Assembly: GCA_965246805.1 (NCBI GenBank) | Contig: CBDFFO010000006.1 | Location: forward strand, 818,678 to 882,677 | Direction of reading: 5' to 3' | DNA: 64,000 nucleotides | Source of the DNA: Schlegelella_A sp965246805 | GTDB lineage: Bacteria; Pseudomonadota; Gammaproteobacteria; Burkholderiales; Burkholderiaceae_C | Shown here: one piece after another, positions 18,792 through 27,766 of the stretch | Position numbering within the stretch: the stretch's first letter is position 1 | Layout: each line of letters begins with the position of its first letter | The notes under the pieces: model-generated | The model's input: only the letters and a program-made list of their open reading frames with translations | What the model was told of the DNA's origin: nothing | The model's database searches: none | Translations under genes and position numbers: made by a program

Positions 18792-19613
18792 TCACCATGG
18801 CGCCCGCTCGAACAGGAAACCCCGGAATTGGAAAGGGAAGCCGCCGGTCAATTGGCTAGCACCGTCGAGGGAAGCGAGGTCTGCGAGCAATCGCCATCCC
18901 GGTCCGACGCTGTGAATCAACTTGGCGCGGGAAAAGATCCAGCAGGGATAGCTCGCCGGGTAGATATGAGCCGGCACGCGTTGCAAGGAAATGACGTCGT
19001 CCTTCTCGTCGGACACGGGGGTCCGGTCGATCATCAACACTTGCGCGTCGGTTTGGCTCAACTCGTGGATGATTTCATGTGGCGCTTCCAGGTATTGGAG
19101 CACGCCGGAAGCCAGCGCCATCGGTCGCACCTGCGTGGCGATCTCGTCCAGCGTGGCATGAAAATCGAGTTCATCCGAGGCGAACTCGGCCAGGCCCGCG
19201 CTAACAAACGCTGCTTGCTCGACGACGTGCCATTTCAAGTGTTCGACCAAATCGAGATACGGCCTGCATTGTCGATAAGTGCTGCCCAAAGATCCACCGA
19301 AGTCGATGACTTCGAGGCGACCGTGGTCGCGAAGCGCGCAGCGCATCAATGGCGCAAGCAACTGGACGGGCATTTCAGGCTCGGCGAACAAGACCGAATC
19401 GCGCTCGAATGCCGCCCGGCCGGCGACCACCTCGCGCGTCGCGTGGGTGACGCGTTGGAGGATGACTTCGGTGTCGTATCCGGTGGCGCGGGCGGTGGCC
19501 GCCGCCCAGCTCTGCGGCACCGGATCGAAGCGGTGCGATCGCCCGCTCAAGCGACCGGCCCACTTGACGAGCGCAGGCGGTGCCACCCGACGCAAGAAGG
19601 AAGGTGCGGTCAT
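18792..19613 (-). CDS. TIGR04325-family putative methyltransferase
   Basis: A 273-residue protein with the family signature VIDFGGSLGSTY (SAM-binding loop) followed by KWHVVEQAAFV. The family occurs almost only in O-antigen, EPS and capsule clusters and is thought to methylate sugars, though no member is firmly assigned here. The start at 19613 overlaps the upstream GT gene stop (ATGA). A longer frame to 20036 is a shadow. About 37 bases separate its stop from the epimerase-like gene, the longest gap in this part of the run. Confidence 0.88.
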   Translation of the reverse strand: MTAPSFLRRVAPPALVKWAGRLSGRSHRFDPVPQSWAAATARATGYDTEVILQRVTHATREVVAGRAAFERDSVLFAEPEMPVQLLAPLMRCALRDHGRLEVIDFGGSLGSTYRQCRPYLDLVEHLKWHVVEQAAFVSAGLAEFASDELDFHATLDEIATQVRPMALASGVLQYLEAPHEIIHELSQTDAQVLMIDRTPVSDEKDDVISLQRVPAHIYPASYPCWIFSRAKLIHSVGPGWRLLADLASLDGASQLTGGFPFQFRGFLFERAPW

Positions 19614-20530
19614 GACCTGCTGCGGATGGAACCCGTGACGGCTCGGGCCAGGCGCTTCAGCGGACCCCCTTGCGCATGGCGAAGGAACCGCGCAAAAGCG
19701 CGGCGTGCGACCTCGGATGGCAGCAGCGACTGTCGCTCGACGTGCACGGGGGTCCGGCTCGGTACCTGCGCGTACACATCGGTTCGCCCGGAGTGGGTCC
19801 CGCTCGCGTCGTTGCCGATGTTGTGCACCAGGCTGCGACCCGGATAAAGGGTCAGCATGCTCGCGAGAAAAGCCGATGCGTGCCAGCGCACAGCCCAGGA
19901 ATCGTTTCGACCCGCGATCTGGTCTTGCAACATGGCGGTGAAGGGAAAGCTGTTGTCCAGATCGAAGGCGCGTGTCAGCCGACGCTGCTCGAGCTGATTC
20001 ATCAGGTGTGCGCCGTCGGGTTCGAAATGCCGCCACGCGCGCCGCCAGGTGGCCCAGCCCCAGCAGTCTGCACCGCGGAGGAAAAACGTCTCCGGGAGCG
20101 GCTCCGGCACCGGAAAGCAGTACGCGTGAATCGATGCGACAGCCGCGTCCTCGGCGTATTGCTCGAGGCCGTCATTCATGTAGCGCAGGAAATGGGGCGA
20201 CGTGACGAGATCGTCTTCGACCACGATCACCCGATCGGAGCTTTCGAGTTCAGTTCCGACGCCATCGATGATCGAAGCCGCGAGGCCGAGGTTGCGTGAT
20301 CGAAGAACGAGCCGAACGCCGGCGAAACCGTCGACTGTCTTGGCAAATGCACGGACGGCGTCGACGGCGCCGGCATGCGCGGGCGTGCGCGCTGCATCGC
20401 AGTAGATGGTCAACAAGGAATCGCCCGCCAGCGGGTTGGCTTGCAGCGATGCCACCGTGCGCTGCAGATGATCGAGGCGGGCGTAGGCGAACAGGGCGAT
20501 GGGCGCCAGCGCCGACGGGGCAACCGTCAT
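19610..20530 (-). CDS. GT2/GNT-I-like glycosyltransferase
   Basis: A 306-residue GT-A protein. It starts with ALFAYARLDHLQRTVASL, has the metal motif VVEDDLVTS (EDD, as in GnT-I-type enzymes) and the acceptor-side block CWGWATWRRAW. It should transfer a sugar from a nucleotide donor to the growing lipid-linked oligosaccharide. The start at 20530 overlaps the ABC transporter stop (ATGA). The C terminus is basic. The donor is unknown. Confidence 0.87.
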   Translation of the reverse strand: MTVAPSALAPIALFAYARLDHLQRTVASLQANPLAGDSLLTIYCDAARTPAHAGAVDAVRAFAKTVDGFAGVRLVLRSRNLGLAASIIDGVGTELESSDRVIVVEDDLVTSPHFLRYMNDGLEQYAEDAAVASIHAYCFPVPEPLPETFFLRGADCWGWATWRRAWRHFEPDGAHLMNQLEQRRLTRAFDLDNSFPFTAMLQDQIAGRNDSWAVRWHASAFLASMLTLYPGRSLVHNIGNDASGTHSGRTDVYAQVPSRTPVHVERQSLLPSEVARRAFARFLRHAQGGPLKRLARAVTGSIRSRS

Positions 20531-22245
20531 GGTAAGACAGGCTCCGCGTGCAAGTCGGCCAGATGCGCCGGCGCGCCAATGACCAGCACACCGTCGGCGA
20601 GCGCAGCGATGTCCTCGTCGTGGGTGACGAAGATGATGATGCCTTCGCGCATGTGCGATCTGAGCTTGGCGACCACGTGCGCACGGGTCTTCGGGTCGAG
20701 CGCGCTGGTCGCCTCGTCGAGAAGCAGGACATCGGGTTCTCGAACGAGGGCACGAGCAATGCCGATCCTTTGCCGCTGGCCGCCCGAAAAGTTCTCGCCG
20801 AGGTAACTCAACGGCGTGTCGAGTCCACCGGGGAGTCGGCGCACGCTTTGCGCCAGATCGACGAGTTCGAGGATTCGCCACAGGCTGTCGTCGGTGGCCG
20901 TCGCGCCGAACAGCAGGTTGGCCCGAAGGGAACCGGAAAAGATCTTCGGTTGCTGTTCGACGAGTGCGAATTGATGATGCACGGCGGCGATCGATGCCAG
21001 GCCATCGTTCACTTCGATGAAACCACGATCGGGCCTCAGCAGACCCAGCATGATGTCGGCCAGCGTCGACTTCCCCGAACCGGACGGGCCAACGATGGCA
21101 TACACCTTGCCGCTCTCGAATCGAAAATCGAGCTCGGCGATGAGGGGCATGCGTTCGACATAGCCGAAACCTATGTGACGGATGGCGATGCTCTTGACCG
21201 GCACGCGTCCATGGCTGGGTTCCGTGACTTCGACGATCGCCGATTCACGAACCAGCAGTTCGATGTCGCGTACCGCACGGGTGTCCGTCAGGAGCGTCGA
21301 GGTGGCGGCCACGAGTTGTCCGAGCGACGCAAAGATTCGAATCACGATCACCGTGCCGGCGAACAGCGAAACCTCAGATAGAAACAGTGTCGAACCCGGC
21401 CGGATCAGCACCGCGGCAATGGCAAGCAGCAGGATCGCCGGCATGGCCTTGATGCCCGCGCGCACGACGTCGATGCGAAAGAGCAGATGCACGTAGTCGG
21501 CGATCTGTCGGGCGTAGCCATCCACCACGAATTTTTCGCCCCGCAAGGCTCTGATGGACCGCAAACTGTTCAATGACTCGACGAACGACGTGCCCAATTC
21601 ACGGGACAGTTGGGTCGCCTTCCCATTGGTTTTGAGCAGGTATTTGAAAAGCAGAGCGATCGTGACCGCACACGCCACCAAGAACACCAGCACACCGCTG
21701 AAGAGCGGCACGGAAAACTGATACAGCACCGCCATCGCGACCACCGCGGTGGAGAAGCCGACCACGCACTGCAGGAGGTTCGAAATGATGGTTCCGCAGC
21801 GAAACGTGTCGTCCCCGGCGAGGGTGATGTAGTAACCCACGGTGCGTGTGTAAATCGAGGTCAGCGGCTCGGTCAGCACCACATGCTCGAAGATGTGTCC
21901 GCTCAGGTAACGATGCACCTGCTTTCCGAGCAGCGTGGTGACGGAGGTTTGCAGATACCCGAAGAACAGGCGGGCCGTCATGATCAGAAAGAAGAGCCAG
22001 AGCCAGGTTCGCACCATGGGCGCGAGCCCGAAGGTGGTCAGGACCCCGCCCCAGGCGTGGGCGACCTTGCCCGGCGCCTGCGAAGACAGTGGAATCATCA
22101 GACTGGTCGCCGCGTATTCGAGCGTCAACACCAGAAACGTCAGGCCGACAACCCAGTAGAACGCACCGAAAGTCCTGGACACGAAGCCCACGAATTTCAC
22201 CAACTGCCGCATGGTCGACCGCAGCGAGGCTGGCCGCGTATCCAT
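20527..22245 (-). CDS. PglK/WlaB-like ABC transporter (permease-ATPase fusion, candidate glycan flippase)
   Basis: A 572-residue half-transporter. Six membrane segments fill residues 15-300. The nucleotide-binding domain follows with Walker A GPSGSGKST near residue 380, signature FSGGQRQRIG and Walker B VLLLDEATSALD. In glycan clusters this architecture (PglK, WlaB) flips undecaprenyl-linked oligosaccharides across the inner membrane. No Wzx-type flippase is visible in the run, so this is the best candidate for that role. Its ATG shares one base with the FkbM gene stop (TGATG), and its stop overlaps the next GT gene. Confidence 0.9.
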   Translation of the reverse strand: MDTRPASLRSTMRQLVKFVGFVSRTFGAFYWVVGLTFLVLTLEYAATSLMIPLSSQAPGKVAHAWGGVLTTFGLAPMVRTWLWLFFLIMTARLFFGYLQTSVTTLLGKQVHRYLSGHIFEHVVLTEPLTSIYTRTVGYYITLAGDDTFRCGTIISNLLQCVVGFSTAVVAMAVLYQFSVPLFSGVLVFLVACAVTIALLFKYLLKTNGKATQLSRELGTSFVESLNSLRSIRALRGEKFVVDGYARQIADYVHLLFRIDVVRAGIKAMPAILLLAIAAVLIRPGSTLFLSEVSLFAGTVIVIRIFASLGQLVAATSTLLTDTRAVRDIELLVRESAIVEVTEPSHGRVPVKSIAIRHIGFGYVERMPLIAELDFRFESGKVYAIVGPSGSGKSTLADIMLGLLRPDRGFIEVNDGLASIAAVHHQFALVEQQPKIFSGSLRANLLFGATATDDSLWRILELVDLAQSVRRLPGGLDTPLSYLGENFSGGQRQRIGIARALVREPDVLLLDEATSALDPKTRAHVVAKLRSHMREGIIIFVTHDEDIAALADGVLVIGAPAHLADLHAEPVLP

Positions 22246-23186
22246 CAGATCTGGCGACCGACAAGTTCAGTCAGAGCGCGGACATCACAGCCACGCTCGG
22301 TCAGGGCGCCCCGCACCTCGTCGTCGCCCTCCATTAACGACAACGCTTCATCGAAAAAGCGATATGTCAGATAGAAGGCGAACAACGCGACGCGGTGGTC
22401 CACGGAGAGGCCTGCAGCGATGTCCCTGCGCAGCGCGAACACCGCGTCGCATTCATTCAGATAGGTGTGTCCGGAACGGCTCGACCTGCCGTGGCGCGTC
22501 GGCCCTGGTATGGGCTTGATGTGCAGCAGTTCGAATCCATGGCCTTCGAGATACTGGCAGGCCTGCCAGAACTTGCCAGCCCCGCGCATCACGGGCTCGG
22601 CCAACAGCGTGGCTTCAAGCTCGACACCGACCACTCGCCGTGTCGCGAGATCAGGCTCGGCGCCTCGAAGGATGGACAGCTCCGTTCCCTGGGTGTCCAG
22701 CTTGACGAAGATTGGCGCTAGCGAGTCGAACATAGCGAACACGCTCGCCAGCGTCAGTGTGTCGATCTGGACCGGCCGGAGCGGAAAGAAATAACTCAGG
22801 TCACGCACGCGATGACTCATCGACGGCGTGACGATGGGTTCGAGAAGGCTCGACCCGCTGTCGACATTGGTGACGTAGAGCGTCTGCACGCCACCGTGTT
22901 CGCTCAATCCGGTGTGAACGCTGCGGATCTTCGAAGGCCACGCCCAAGAGTCGACATACCCGAGGTTGGCGACATTCGGCTCCACGGCGACCCATTGCGT
23001 CTGCGGCGAGGCGAGCAGCAGATTCCAGCGCAGATGCGGGTAGTAAGAGGCGCCGACATCCACACATGCCACGGGCGGCAAATGGCTGCTCAACAGAGCT
23101 TTCAGCCGGGACTCCGCGCTGAACTGTTTGAGCCAGCGCTTTGCGATGGTCGGAATGCTTCGCTTCAGGAGGGTGATAGCGCTCAT
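22245..23186 (-). CDS. FkbM-family SAM-dependent methyltransferase
   Basis: A 313-residue class I methyltransferase. The SAM-binding loop is ACVDVGASYYPH, the acidic second strand is WVAVEPNV, and the FkbM signature FVKLDTQGTELSILRGAE is complete, followed by VGVELEATLL. FkbM proteins O-methylate hydroxyls, in glycan clusters usually sugar hydroxyls. A divergent C-terminal region of about 90 residues may bind the acceptor. It overlaps the dioxygenase-like gene (ATGA) and the ABC transporter (TGATG), so translation is probably coupled. Confidence 0.92.
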   Translation of the reverse strand: MSAITLLKRSIPTIAKRWLKQFSAESRLKALLSSHLPPVACVDVGASYYPHLRWNLLLASPQTQWVAVEPNVANLGYVDSWAWPSKIRSVHTGLSEHGGVQTLYVTNVDSGSSLLEPIVTPSMSHRVRDLSYFFPLRPVQIDTLTLASVFAMFDSLAPIFVKLDTQGTELSILRGAEPDLATRRVVGVELEATLLAEPVMRGAGKFWQACQYLEGHGFELLHIKPIPGPTRHGRSSRSGHTYLNECDAVFALRRDIAAGLSVDHRVALFAFYLTYRFFDEALSLMEGDDEVRGALTERGCDVRALTELVGRQI

Positions 23187-24400
23187 GCCAAGACCCGTTT
23201 GATCTTGTTGACGGCGCGTCGCGACAACGTCGAATTGGAAAAGATCACCTGCAGCGCCAGTCGGTCACGCTCCTGAACCATGCCGCCGCGGTGCAACAAA
23301 CGGGCGCCGTCGAAAACGATGCAGGTTCCGGCCGGCCCGGTCATGACAAGTTCTGAATCGACGAGCGCGTGTTCCACCGCACTCTCTGGCAGCACGTCCC
23401 AGCCGAGATGGGAGTTGAAACGGACCGCCGAGGGCAGACGCATGAAGTGCTTTCGGAACGGCTCTGAACTCATCGATTGATGGTATTGTTTCGCGTAGTA
23501 AGCTTTCAACGGCGAACCGGCGTCGTTGCCGACAGCGCCGACCGTTCTGCCGATCAATTTCGCTAGCGGACGCAGCGCCATCGATTCGAAAGCCTTCGGA
23601 TAGCAGCTGGTCGGCCCGTGGGTGGGCCCGACGTCGGACAAATAGACGATCGCCTTAGGCACGTCGATCGATTCGTCAAGGTGTGCGTAGAGCGATCGTG
23701 GTGCTCGCAGCAGGTCGTCGAACGCATTGGCCCACCACGTGGCTTGCGGCACGCTCAATTCCAGCGCCGCGCCGGTCACCCGGACCCGCTCGCCGGCGTA
23801 GGCACTGACGGCGGCCAGCACGCCTTGACGCTCGAACTCCCGATTGAGCACGCTGACGATTCGCTTGATCACGGGGCCCTCGTTCACCGACAAGTCGTCT
23901 CTTTTCAGACGACCTGCTTCGGCGCGCTGGCGGAATGTTCGGATGTCTGCCGCTCCGATGGAGAGCATTTCCGCCACCGCTGATGGCGGCAACGTGCCGA
24001 AGAAATGCCGGTCACGAGTGAGCTGCAATGCCTTGCTCTGCACTCCGTCGACGGCGGCGATCAAACCCGGGGCGGGGCGGCGCGTGGCGCGGTGATGCGC
24101 CAGTTCGGTGTTCGCCAGACGCACGCACTCCACTTCGAGTTCCGAGAGGAAACGCCTTTCCATGTCGTCGAGAGCCTGATGTTGCGCCGCCTCGAAGATC
24201 CGATGCAGCTGCTCGAGGTTGCGCTGGCGAGCGTGCGTATAAGCTGCCGCGCTCATCGAGGCGCCGTAGCGCTCGAGGTACTCGTAGGTGTCGTCGAAGT
24301 CGTCGAGCAGGGCCGATTCGAGCTCCCACGCGGGCGCCTCGAATTGAAAACGCGGGTGTCGGGCGTACGAATCCCGAAGTTGATCGCGAAGGTTGTGCAT
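23183..24400 (-). CDS. Phytanoyl-CoA dioxygenase-like Fe(II)/2-oxoglutarate enzyme
   Basis: A 405-residue protein. A helical N-terminal part of about 200 residues is followed by a double-stranded beta-helix-like domain. Candidate iron ligands are the HLD triad start (YAHLDES, near residue 238) and a distal histidine in LLHRGGMV, with the 2OG-binding arginine in RLALQVIF. PhyH-like proteins in glycan clusters are candidates for hydroxylating sugar or lipid groups, but no substrate is known here. It starts 12 bases after the capsule-type transferase gene stop and overlaps the FkbM gene. Confidence 0.72.
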   Translation of the reverse strand: MHNLRDQLRDSYARHPRFQFEAPAWELESALLDDFDDTYEYLERYGASMSAAAYTHARQRNLEQLHRIFEAAQHQALDDMERRFLSELEVECVRLANTELAHHRATRRPAPGLIAAVDGVQSKALQLTRDRHFFGTLPPSAVAEMLSIGAADIRTFRQRAEAGRLKRDDLSVNEGPVIKRIVSVLNREFERQGVLAAVSAYAGERVRVTGAALELSVPQATWWANAFDDLLRAPRSLYAHLDESIDVPKAIVYLSDVGPTHGPTSCYPKAFESMALRPLAKLIGRTVGAVGNDAGSPLKAYYAKQYHQSMSSEPFRKHFMRLPSAVRFNSHLGWDVLPESAVEHALVDSELVMTGPAGTCIVFDGARLLHRGGMVQERDRLALQVIFSNSTLSRRAVNKIKRVLA

Positions 24401-24412
24401 ACGGGTGCGTCC

Positions 24413-26002
24413 TCAACTGGCCAGCAGTTGTTGAACGAAGTGTTGAAACGCCGGCGCAGACTGGAGCTCTCGCACCGACTCGGCCACGGCCCCAGGGTTC
24501 ACGTCCGCCGCACGAAATTGTTTCCAGAGGGCGTTGAAGCGGGCGCGGAGTTCGAGCTGATTCGATTCGCCGAACAAGTTCTGCATGTAATAGAACGCCA
24601 GCGCCTGGCTGCGCATCTCGGCCTTCGACAGGCCGGTGAAAGTCGGATCGCGAAGCGCAGCGCCGTACTCGTCGACGGTCTTTGCTGTCCGGCAGAACGA
24701 GAACGAGCTGTGCGGGTGACGAGCGCATGCAATCGTTGGCACGCCGAGGTAAGCAAGCTCGTGCGCTACCGATCCGTAGACGGTGACCCCGCACGCCATG
24801 CCGGCGTCGACCAATTGCAGTGTCGTGACGCCAGGCGGCAACAAGCGCGCGGTCGGATAGCGAACCGCCAGTTCATCCAGGACGGCGCTGCTGAGCGCGA
24901 CCTGGTTGGGGTGGGCCTTCAGATAGAACGGCACCTCGGCAGCCTGCAGTTGTTCGATCGTGAAGCAGATCCAGCTCCAGAAGTCCTGGAACACCATGTC
25001 GTGATAGATGTGGGGGCTGTCGAAAAAATCGTGCATGAACACGACAACCGCTCCAGCCACGTCGGGTGGCGCCGTCGATGGCGAAGCGCGGTAGGCCGAT
25101 GCCTTCATGTACGACATCGCCGGGTCGATCTCGCCGGCCAGCCGCTTCTGCAATTGCCCGGCAGCCTCGTCTTGGCGTGCCTGCTGGCCCGCCAATTGCT
25201 CGAACCGAGCGCGGAAGTCGGCCGTGTTCGGCGTGTGAAACGGATCGTCCAACGTCAGCGTCTTGCTGAAGCCGAGCAAGCTGCCGAAAGACACGACGCG
25301 CACGCCGGCACGCAACGCGGCCCGCGCCGCGATGCCGTGCTCCAGATACGTCGAATATGAAGTCAGATAGAGCTCTGGCCTTGCAGTGTTGAAGTAGTGC
25401 GTCGCATGACAGACATCGCGGTACGCCTGACGAAGCAGGATCCGTGTGAATCCATCGGCGGGATCGAATCGCGGCGAGGGCTTTAGCCGGAGATACGAAT
25501 CGATGACGAGGTCGCCGACCTGGACGCCGTCGATCTCGACGACGAAGGGGGAACGGCCATCCTTCAGGCGTCGCCAGGTGTCCAGGCTGTGCGTGTGGAT
25601 CGACCTCTCCGCGCGGCGACCGGCACGGCGCACGCTTCGATAACCCAGGGCGTGGACAGTCGGCCGGAATGCCCGGATCCATTGCCACGAGATCAGGCGA
25701 CCGACCGTCCGCGAGCGCAGGAATCGACTCTGCCAACCCTCGCCGACGGCGCCATTGACGGAACGCACGACGATCAGCTGCGTGCGGACGCCCGGGCTGG
25801 CACGCAGCGCCGCGACGATGGAACCGAACAAGGCGAGATAGAAAGGGTCCTCGACGCATTGCACAGCGAGCAACGGCCCGGCACGCGGCTCGGGCTCACG
25901 GGGCGGCAACGCATCCCGAACGGCAGCCACCAGTGGATCGACAGGAAGCCATGCGGTGAGAAGACGAAATCCACGAGCGATCTTGCTGGCCGGGCCGATC
26001 AT
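24413..26002 (-). CDS. Capsule/surface-carbohydrate biosynthesis transferase-like protein
   Basis: A 529-residue protein with a GT-B-like outline. Its C-terminal half contains FYLKAHPNQ and the nucleotide-binding-type loop VYGSVAHELAYLGVPTI, as in capsule polysaccharide synthesis proteins and some sialic-acid-type transferases. It directly follows pseI (ATGA overlap), so one reasonable guess is transfer of the nonulosonic acid or an adjacent sugar; this is inference only. The ATG at 26002 is chosen because of the overlap, and the longer frame to 26515 is a shadow of pseI. Confidence 0.7.
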   Translation of the reverse strand: MIGPASKIARGFRLLTAWLPVDPLVAAVRDALPPREPEPRAGPLLAVQCVEDPFYLALFGSIVAALRASPGVRTQLIVVRSVNGAVGEGWQSRFLRSRTVGRLISWQWIRAFRPTVHALGYRSVRRAGRRAERSIHTHSLDTWRRLKDGRSPFVVEIDGVQVGDLVIDSYLRLKPSPRFDPADGFTRILLRQAYRDVCHATHYFNTARPELYLTSYSTYLEHGIAARAALRAGVRVVSFGSLLGFSKTLTLDDPFHTPNTADFRARFEQLAGQQARQDEAAGQLQKRLAGEIDPAMSYMKASAYRASPSTAPPDVAGAVVVFMHDFFDSPHIYHDMVFQDFWSWICFTIEQLQAAEVPFYLKAHPNQVALSSAVLDELAVRYPTARLLPPGVTTLQLVDAGMACGVTVYGSVAHELAYLGVPTIACARHPHSSFSFCRTAKTVDEYGAALRDPTFTGLSKAEMRSQALAFYYMQNLFGESNQLELRARFNALWKQFRAADVNPGAVAESVRELQSAPAFQHFVQQLLAS

Positions 26003-27060
26003 GCGCTCTCGTCGTCTGTGGTCAACACGTCCCAGGACATCGGCGTGCCGCGTTTGACATCCTTGCCGACCCGGCGCCCCATCATCACGTCGATGTATTT
26101 CGGTGGCAAACCGCCGCCCGGACGGATCGCGCGCAGGTTGCGCGGCGTCAGGCGCGCGCCGGCTTCGATGTCTTCGGTGATGTATAGCGTGCGGCGGAAC
26201 TTCAGCGACTTGCATTCCGCGGCCGTCGGCCCGTATGCGATGTGACCGAGCGCCTGCCAGGCGCTGAGGGTCTCGACGACGAGCGCGGTCATTTCGGCCG
26301 GTTCCATCGAGAACGACGAGTCGATCCCGCCATCGGCGCGCCGGAGCGTGAAATGCTTTTCGATCACGGTGGCGCCGAGCGCGACACTCGCCACCGAGAC
26401 ACCCAGGCCCATGGTGTGGTCCGACAGGCCGACCTCGGTGCCGAACAGCTCGCGCAAATGGGGGATCGTGAGGATGTTCGTGTTCTCCGGCGTGGCCGGG
26501 TAGGTGCTCGTGCATTTCAGGAGCACCAGGTCGCTGCAGCCCGCTTCCCGCGCAGCGCGAACGGTTTCATCCAGTTCGGCGATCGATGCCATGCCGGTCG
26601 AGATGATCATCGGCTTGCCCTGTGCCGCGACCTTGCGGATCAACGGCAGGTCGGTGTTCTCGAACGAGGCGATCTTGTAGGCCGGCACGTCGAGGGAGGC
26701 CAGAAAGTCGACCGCATCGGCATCGAACGGCGTGCTGAACGCGAGCATGCCCAACTCGCCGGCACGCTTCATCAGCGGCGCGTGCCAATCCCATGGCGTG
26801 CACGCTTCCGTGTACAAGTCGTACAGCGTGCGACCGTGCCAGATGCTCTTCGGATCGTCGATGAGGAAGTCGCCCTCCCGAATGTCGAGCGTCATGCCGT
26901 CCGGCGTGGCGGTCTGCAGCTTCAGCGCGTGAGCGCCCGTCGTCGCGGCGGCCTCGACCAGCGCCACGGCGCGCTCGTAAGACTGGTTGTGGTTGCCGGA
27001 CATCTCGGCAATGATGAAAGGCGCGTGGCCGCGGCCGATGTCTCGGTGTGCGATTTTCAT
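25999..27060 (-). CDS. pseI: Pseudaminic acid synthase
   Basis: A 353-residue NeuB-family enzyme. The N-terminal TIM barrel begins with IIAEMSGNHNQSY, the form of the motif typical of PseI rather than NeuB or LegI. It includes LKLQTATPDG, AFSTPFD and the EKHFTL metal/active region. A C-terminal SAF antifreeze-like domain follows from about residue 295. It condenses phosphoenolpyruvate with 6-deoxy-AltdiNAc to make pseudaminic acid in the cytosol. It starts 10 bases after the PIG-L stop and overlaps the next transferase gene. Family membership is certain; exact stereochemistry of the substrate is inferred. Confidence 0.93.
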   Translation of the reverse strand: MKIAHRDIGRGHAPFIIAEMSGNHNQSYERAVALVEAAATTGAHALKLQTATPDGMTLDIREGDFLIDDPKSIWHGRTLYDLYTEACTPWDWHAPLMKRAGELGMLAFSTPFDADAVDFLASLDVPAYKIASFENTDLPLIRKVAAQGKPMIISTGMASIAELDETVRAAREAGCSDLVLLKCTSTYPATPENTNILTIPHLRELFGTEVGLSDHTMGLGVSVASVALGATVIEKHFTLRRADGGIDSSFSMEPAEMTALVVETLSAWQALGHIAYGPTAAECKSLKFRRTLYITEDIEAGARLTPRNLRAIRPGGGLPPKYIDVMMGRRVGKDVKRGTPMSWDVLTTDDESA

Positions 27061-27070
27061 GGCGATGGCT

Positions 27071-27760
27071 CTAGTCGATGAGGAGGCGGCCGACCACGAA
27101 GGCTTCTGCCGCGGGGTACCCGGAAGTGCAGCCGCGCCACACCGCCAGGGCTTCGACGCCTTGCAACGACCGCGGGTGCGGAAAGGCTCGCATTTCGGAG
27201 GCGTAGCACGCGAGCGCTGCCCGTTTTCGGTCGAGCGTGGAGGCGATGTTGACGAACACCGACGGGGCGAAATGAGGCGCCGAATGTGGCGTCTGCCACT
27301 CGGTGCTTGAGGCCACCTCGAAAAAGAGCAGTTGCTTGACAGGCTGGCCCGGCATCGGCCGGCAGGCCGCGATCACCGCCTCGTGAATGCGGCGGTGGTC
27401 GATGTTCACGTCGCCGGCATGGTGGGTGTAGACGACCGATGGCTGCAGACGCGCAATCGCCGCTTCGATGGTCTTGACGATGTCGAGCAGGTCGACTGCA
27501 TCGAGTCGGTTGTCGGGAAAGTCGAGCAGTTCGAGAGATGTCACGCCGAGGATCCGATTCGCCTCGTGTGCCGACCGCGCAAGATCGGTCAGAGCATTAC
27601 CGGCGGCGTCACGGTCGCGCGCGACGTCTCGCGACGTTAGGCCTTCCGCCATGATGAGCACGTCGACGCGGTCGCCCGTGTCGACGTGCTTGGCGATGGT
27701 GCCACCGCAGCCGAGGACTTCATCATCCGGGTGCGCGGCGATGACCAGTACGTTCTTCAT
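27071..27760 (-). CDS. PIG-L family deacetylase
   Basis: A 229-residue zinc-dependent N-deacetylase of the LmbE/PIG-L fold. The zinc motif AHPDDE is at residues 9-14, and the second part, HHAGDVNIDHRRIH, contains the third ligand. In nonulosonate clusters such enzymes remove an N-acetyl group from a sugar so that another acyl group can replace it. Here it sits between a GNAT gene (6 bases upstream) and pseI (10 bases downstream), which suits that role. The actual substrate is not known. Confidence 0.9.
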   Translation of the reverse strand: MKNVLVIAAHPDDEVLGCGGTIAKHVDTGDRVDVLIMAEGLTSRDVARDRDAAGNALTDLARSAHEANRILGVTSLELLDFPDNRLDAVDLLDIVKTIEAAIARLQPSVVYTHHAGDVNIDHRRIHEAVIAACRPMPGQPVKQLLFFEVASSTEWQTPHSAPHFAPSVFVNIASTLDRKRAALACYASEMRAFPHPRSLQGVEALAVWRGCTSGYPAAEAFVVGRLLID

Positions 27761-27766
27761 GGTGCC

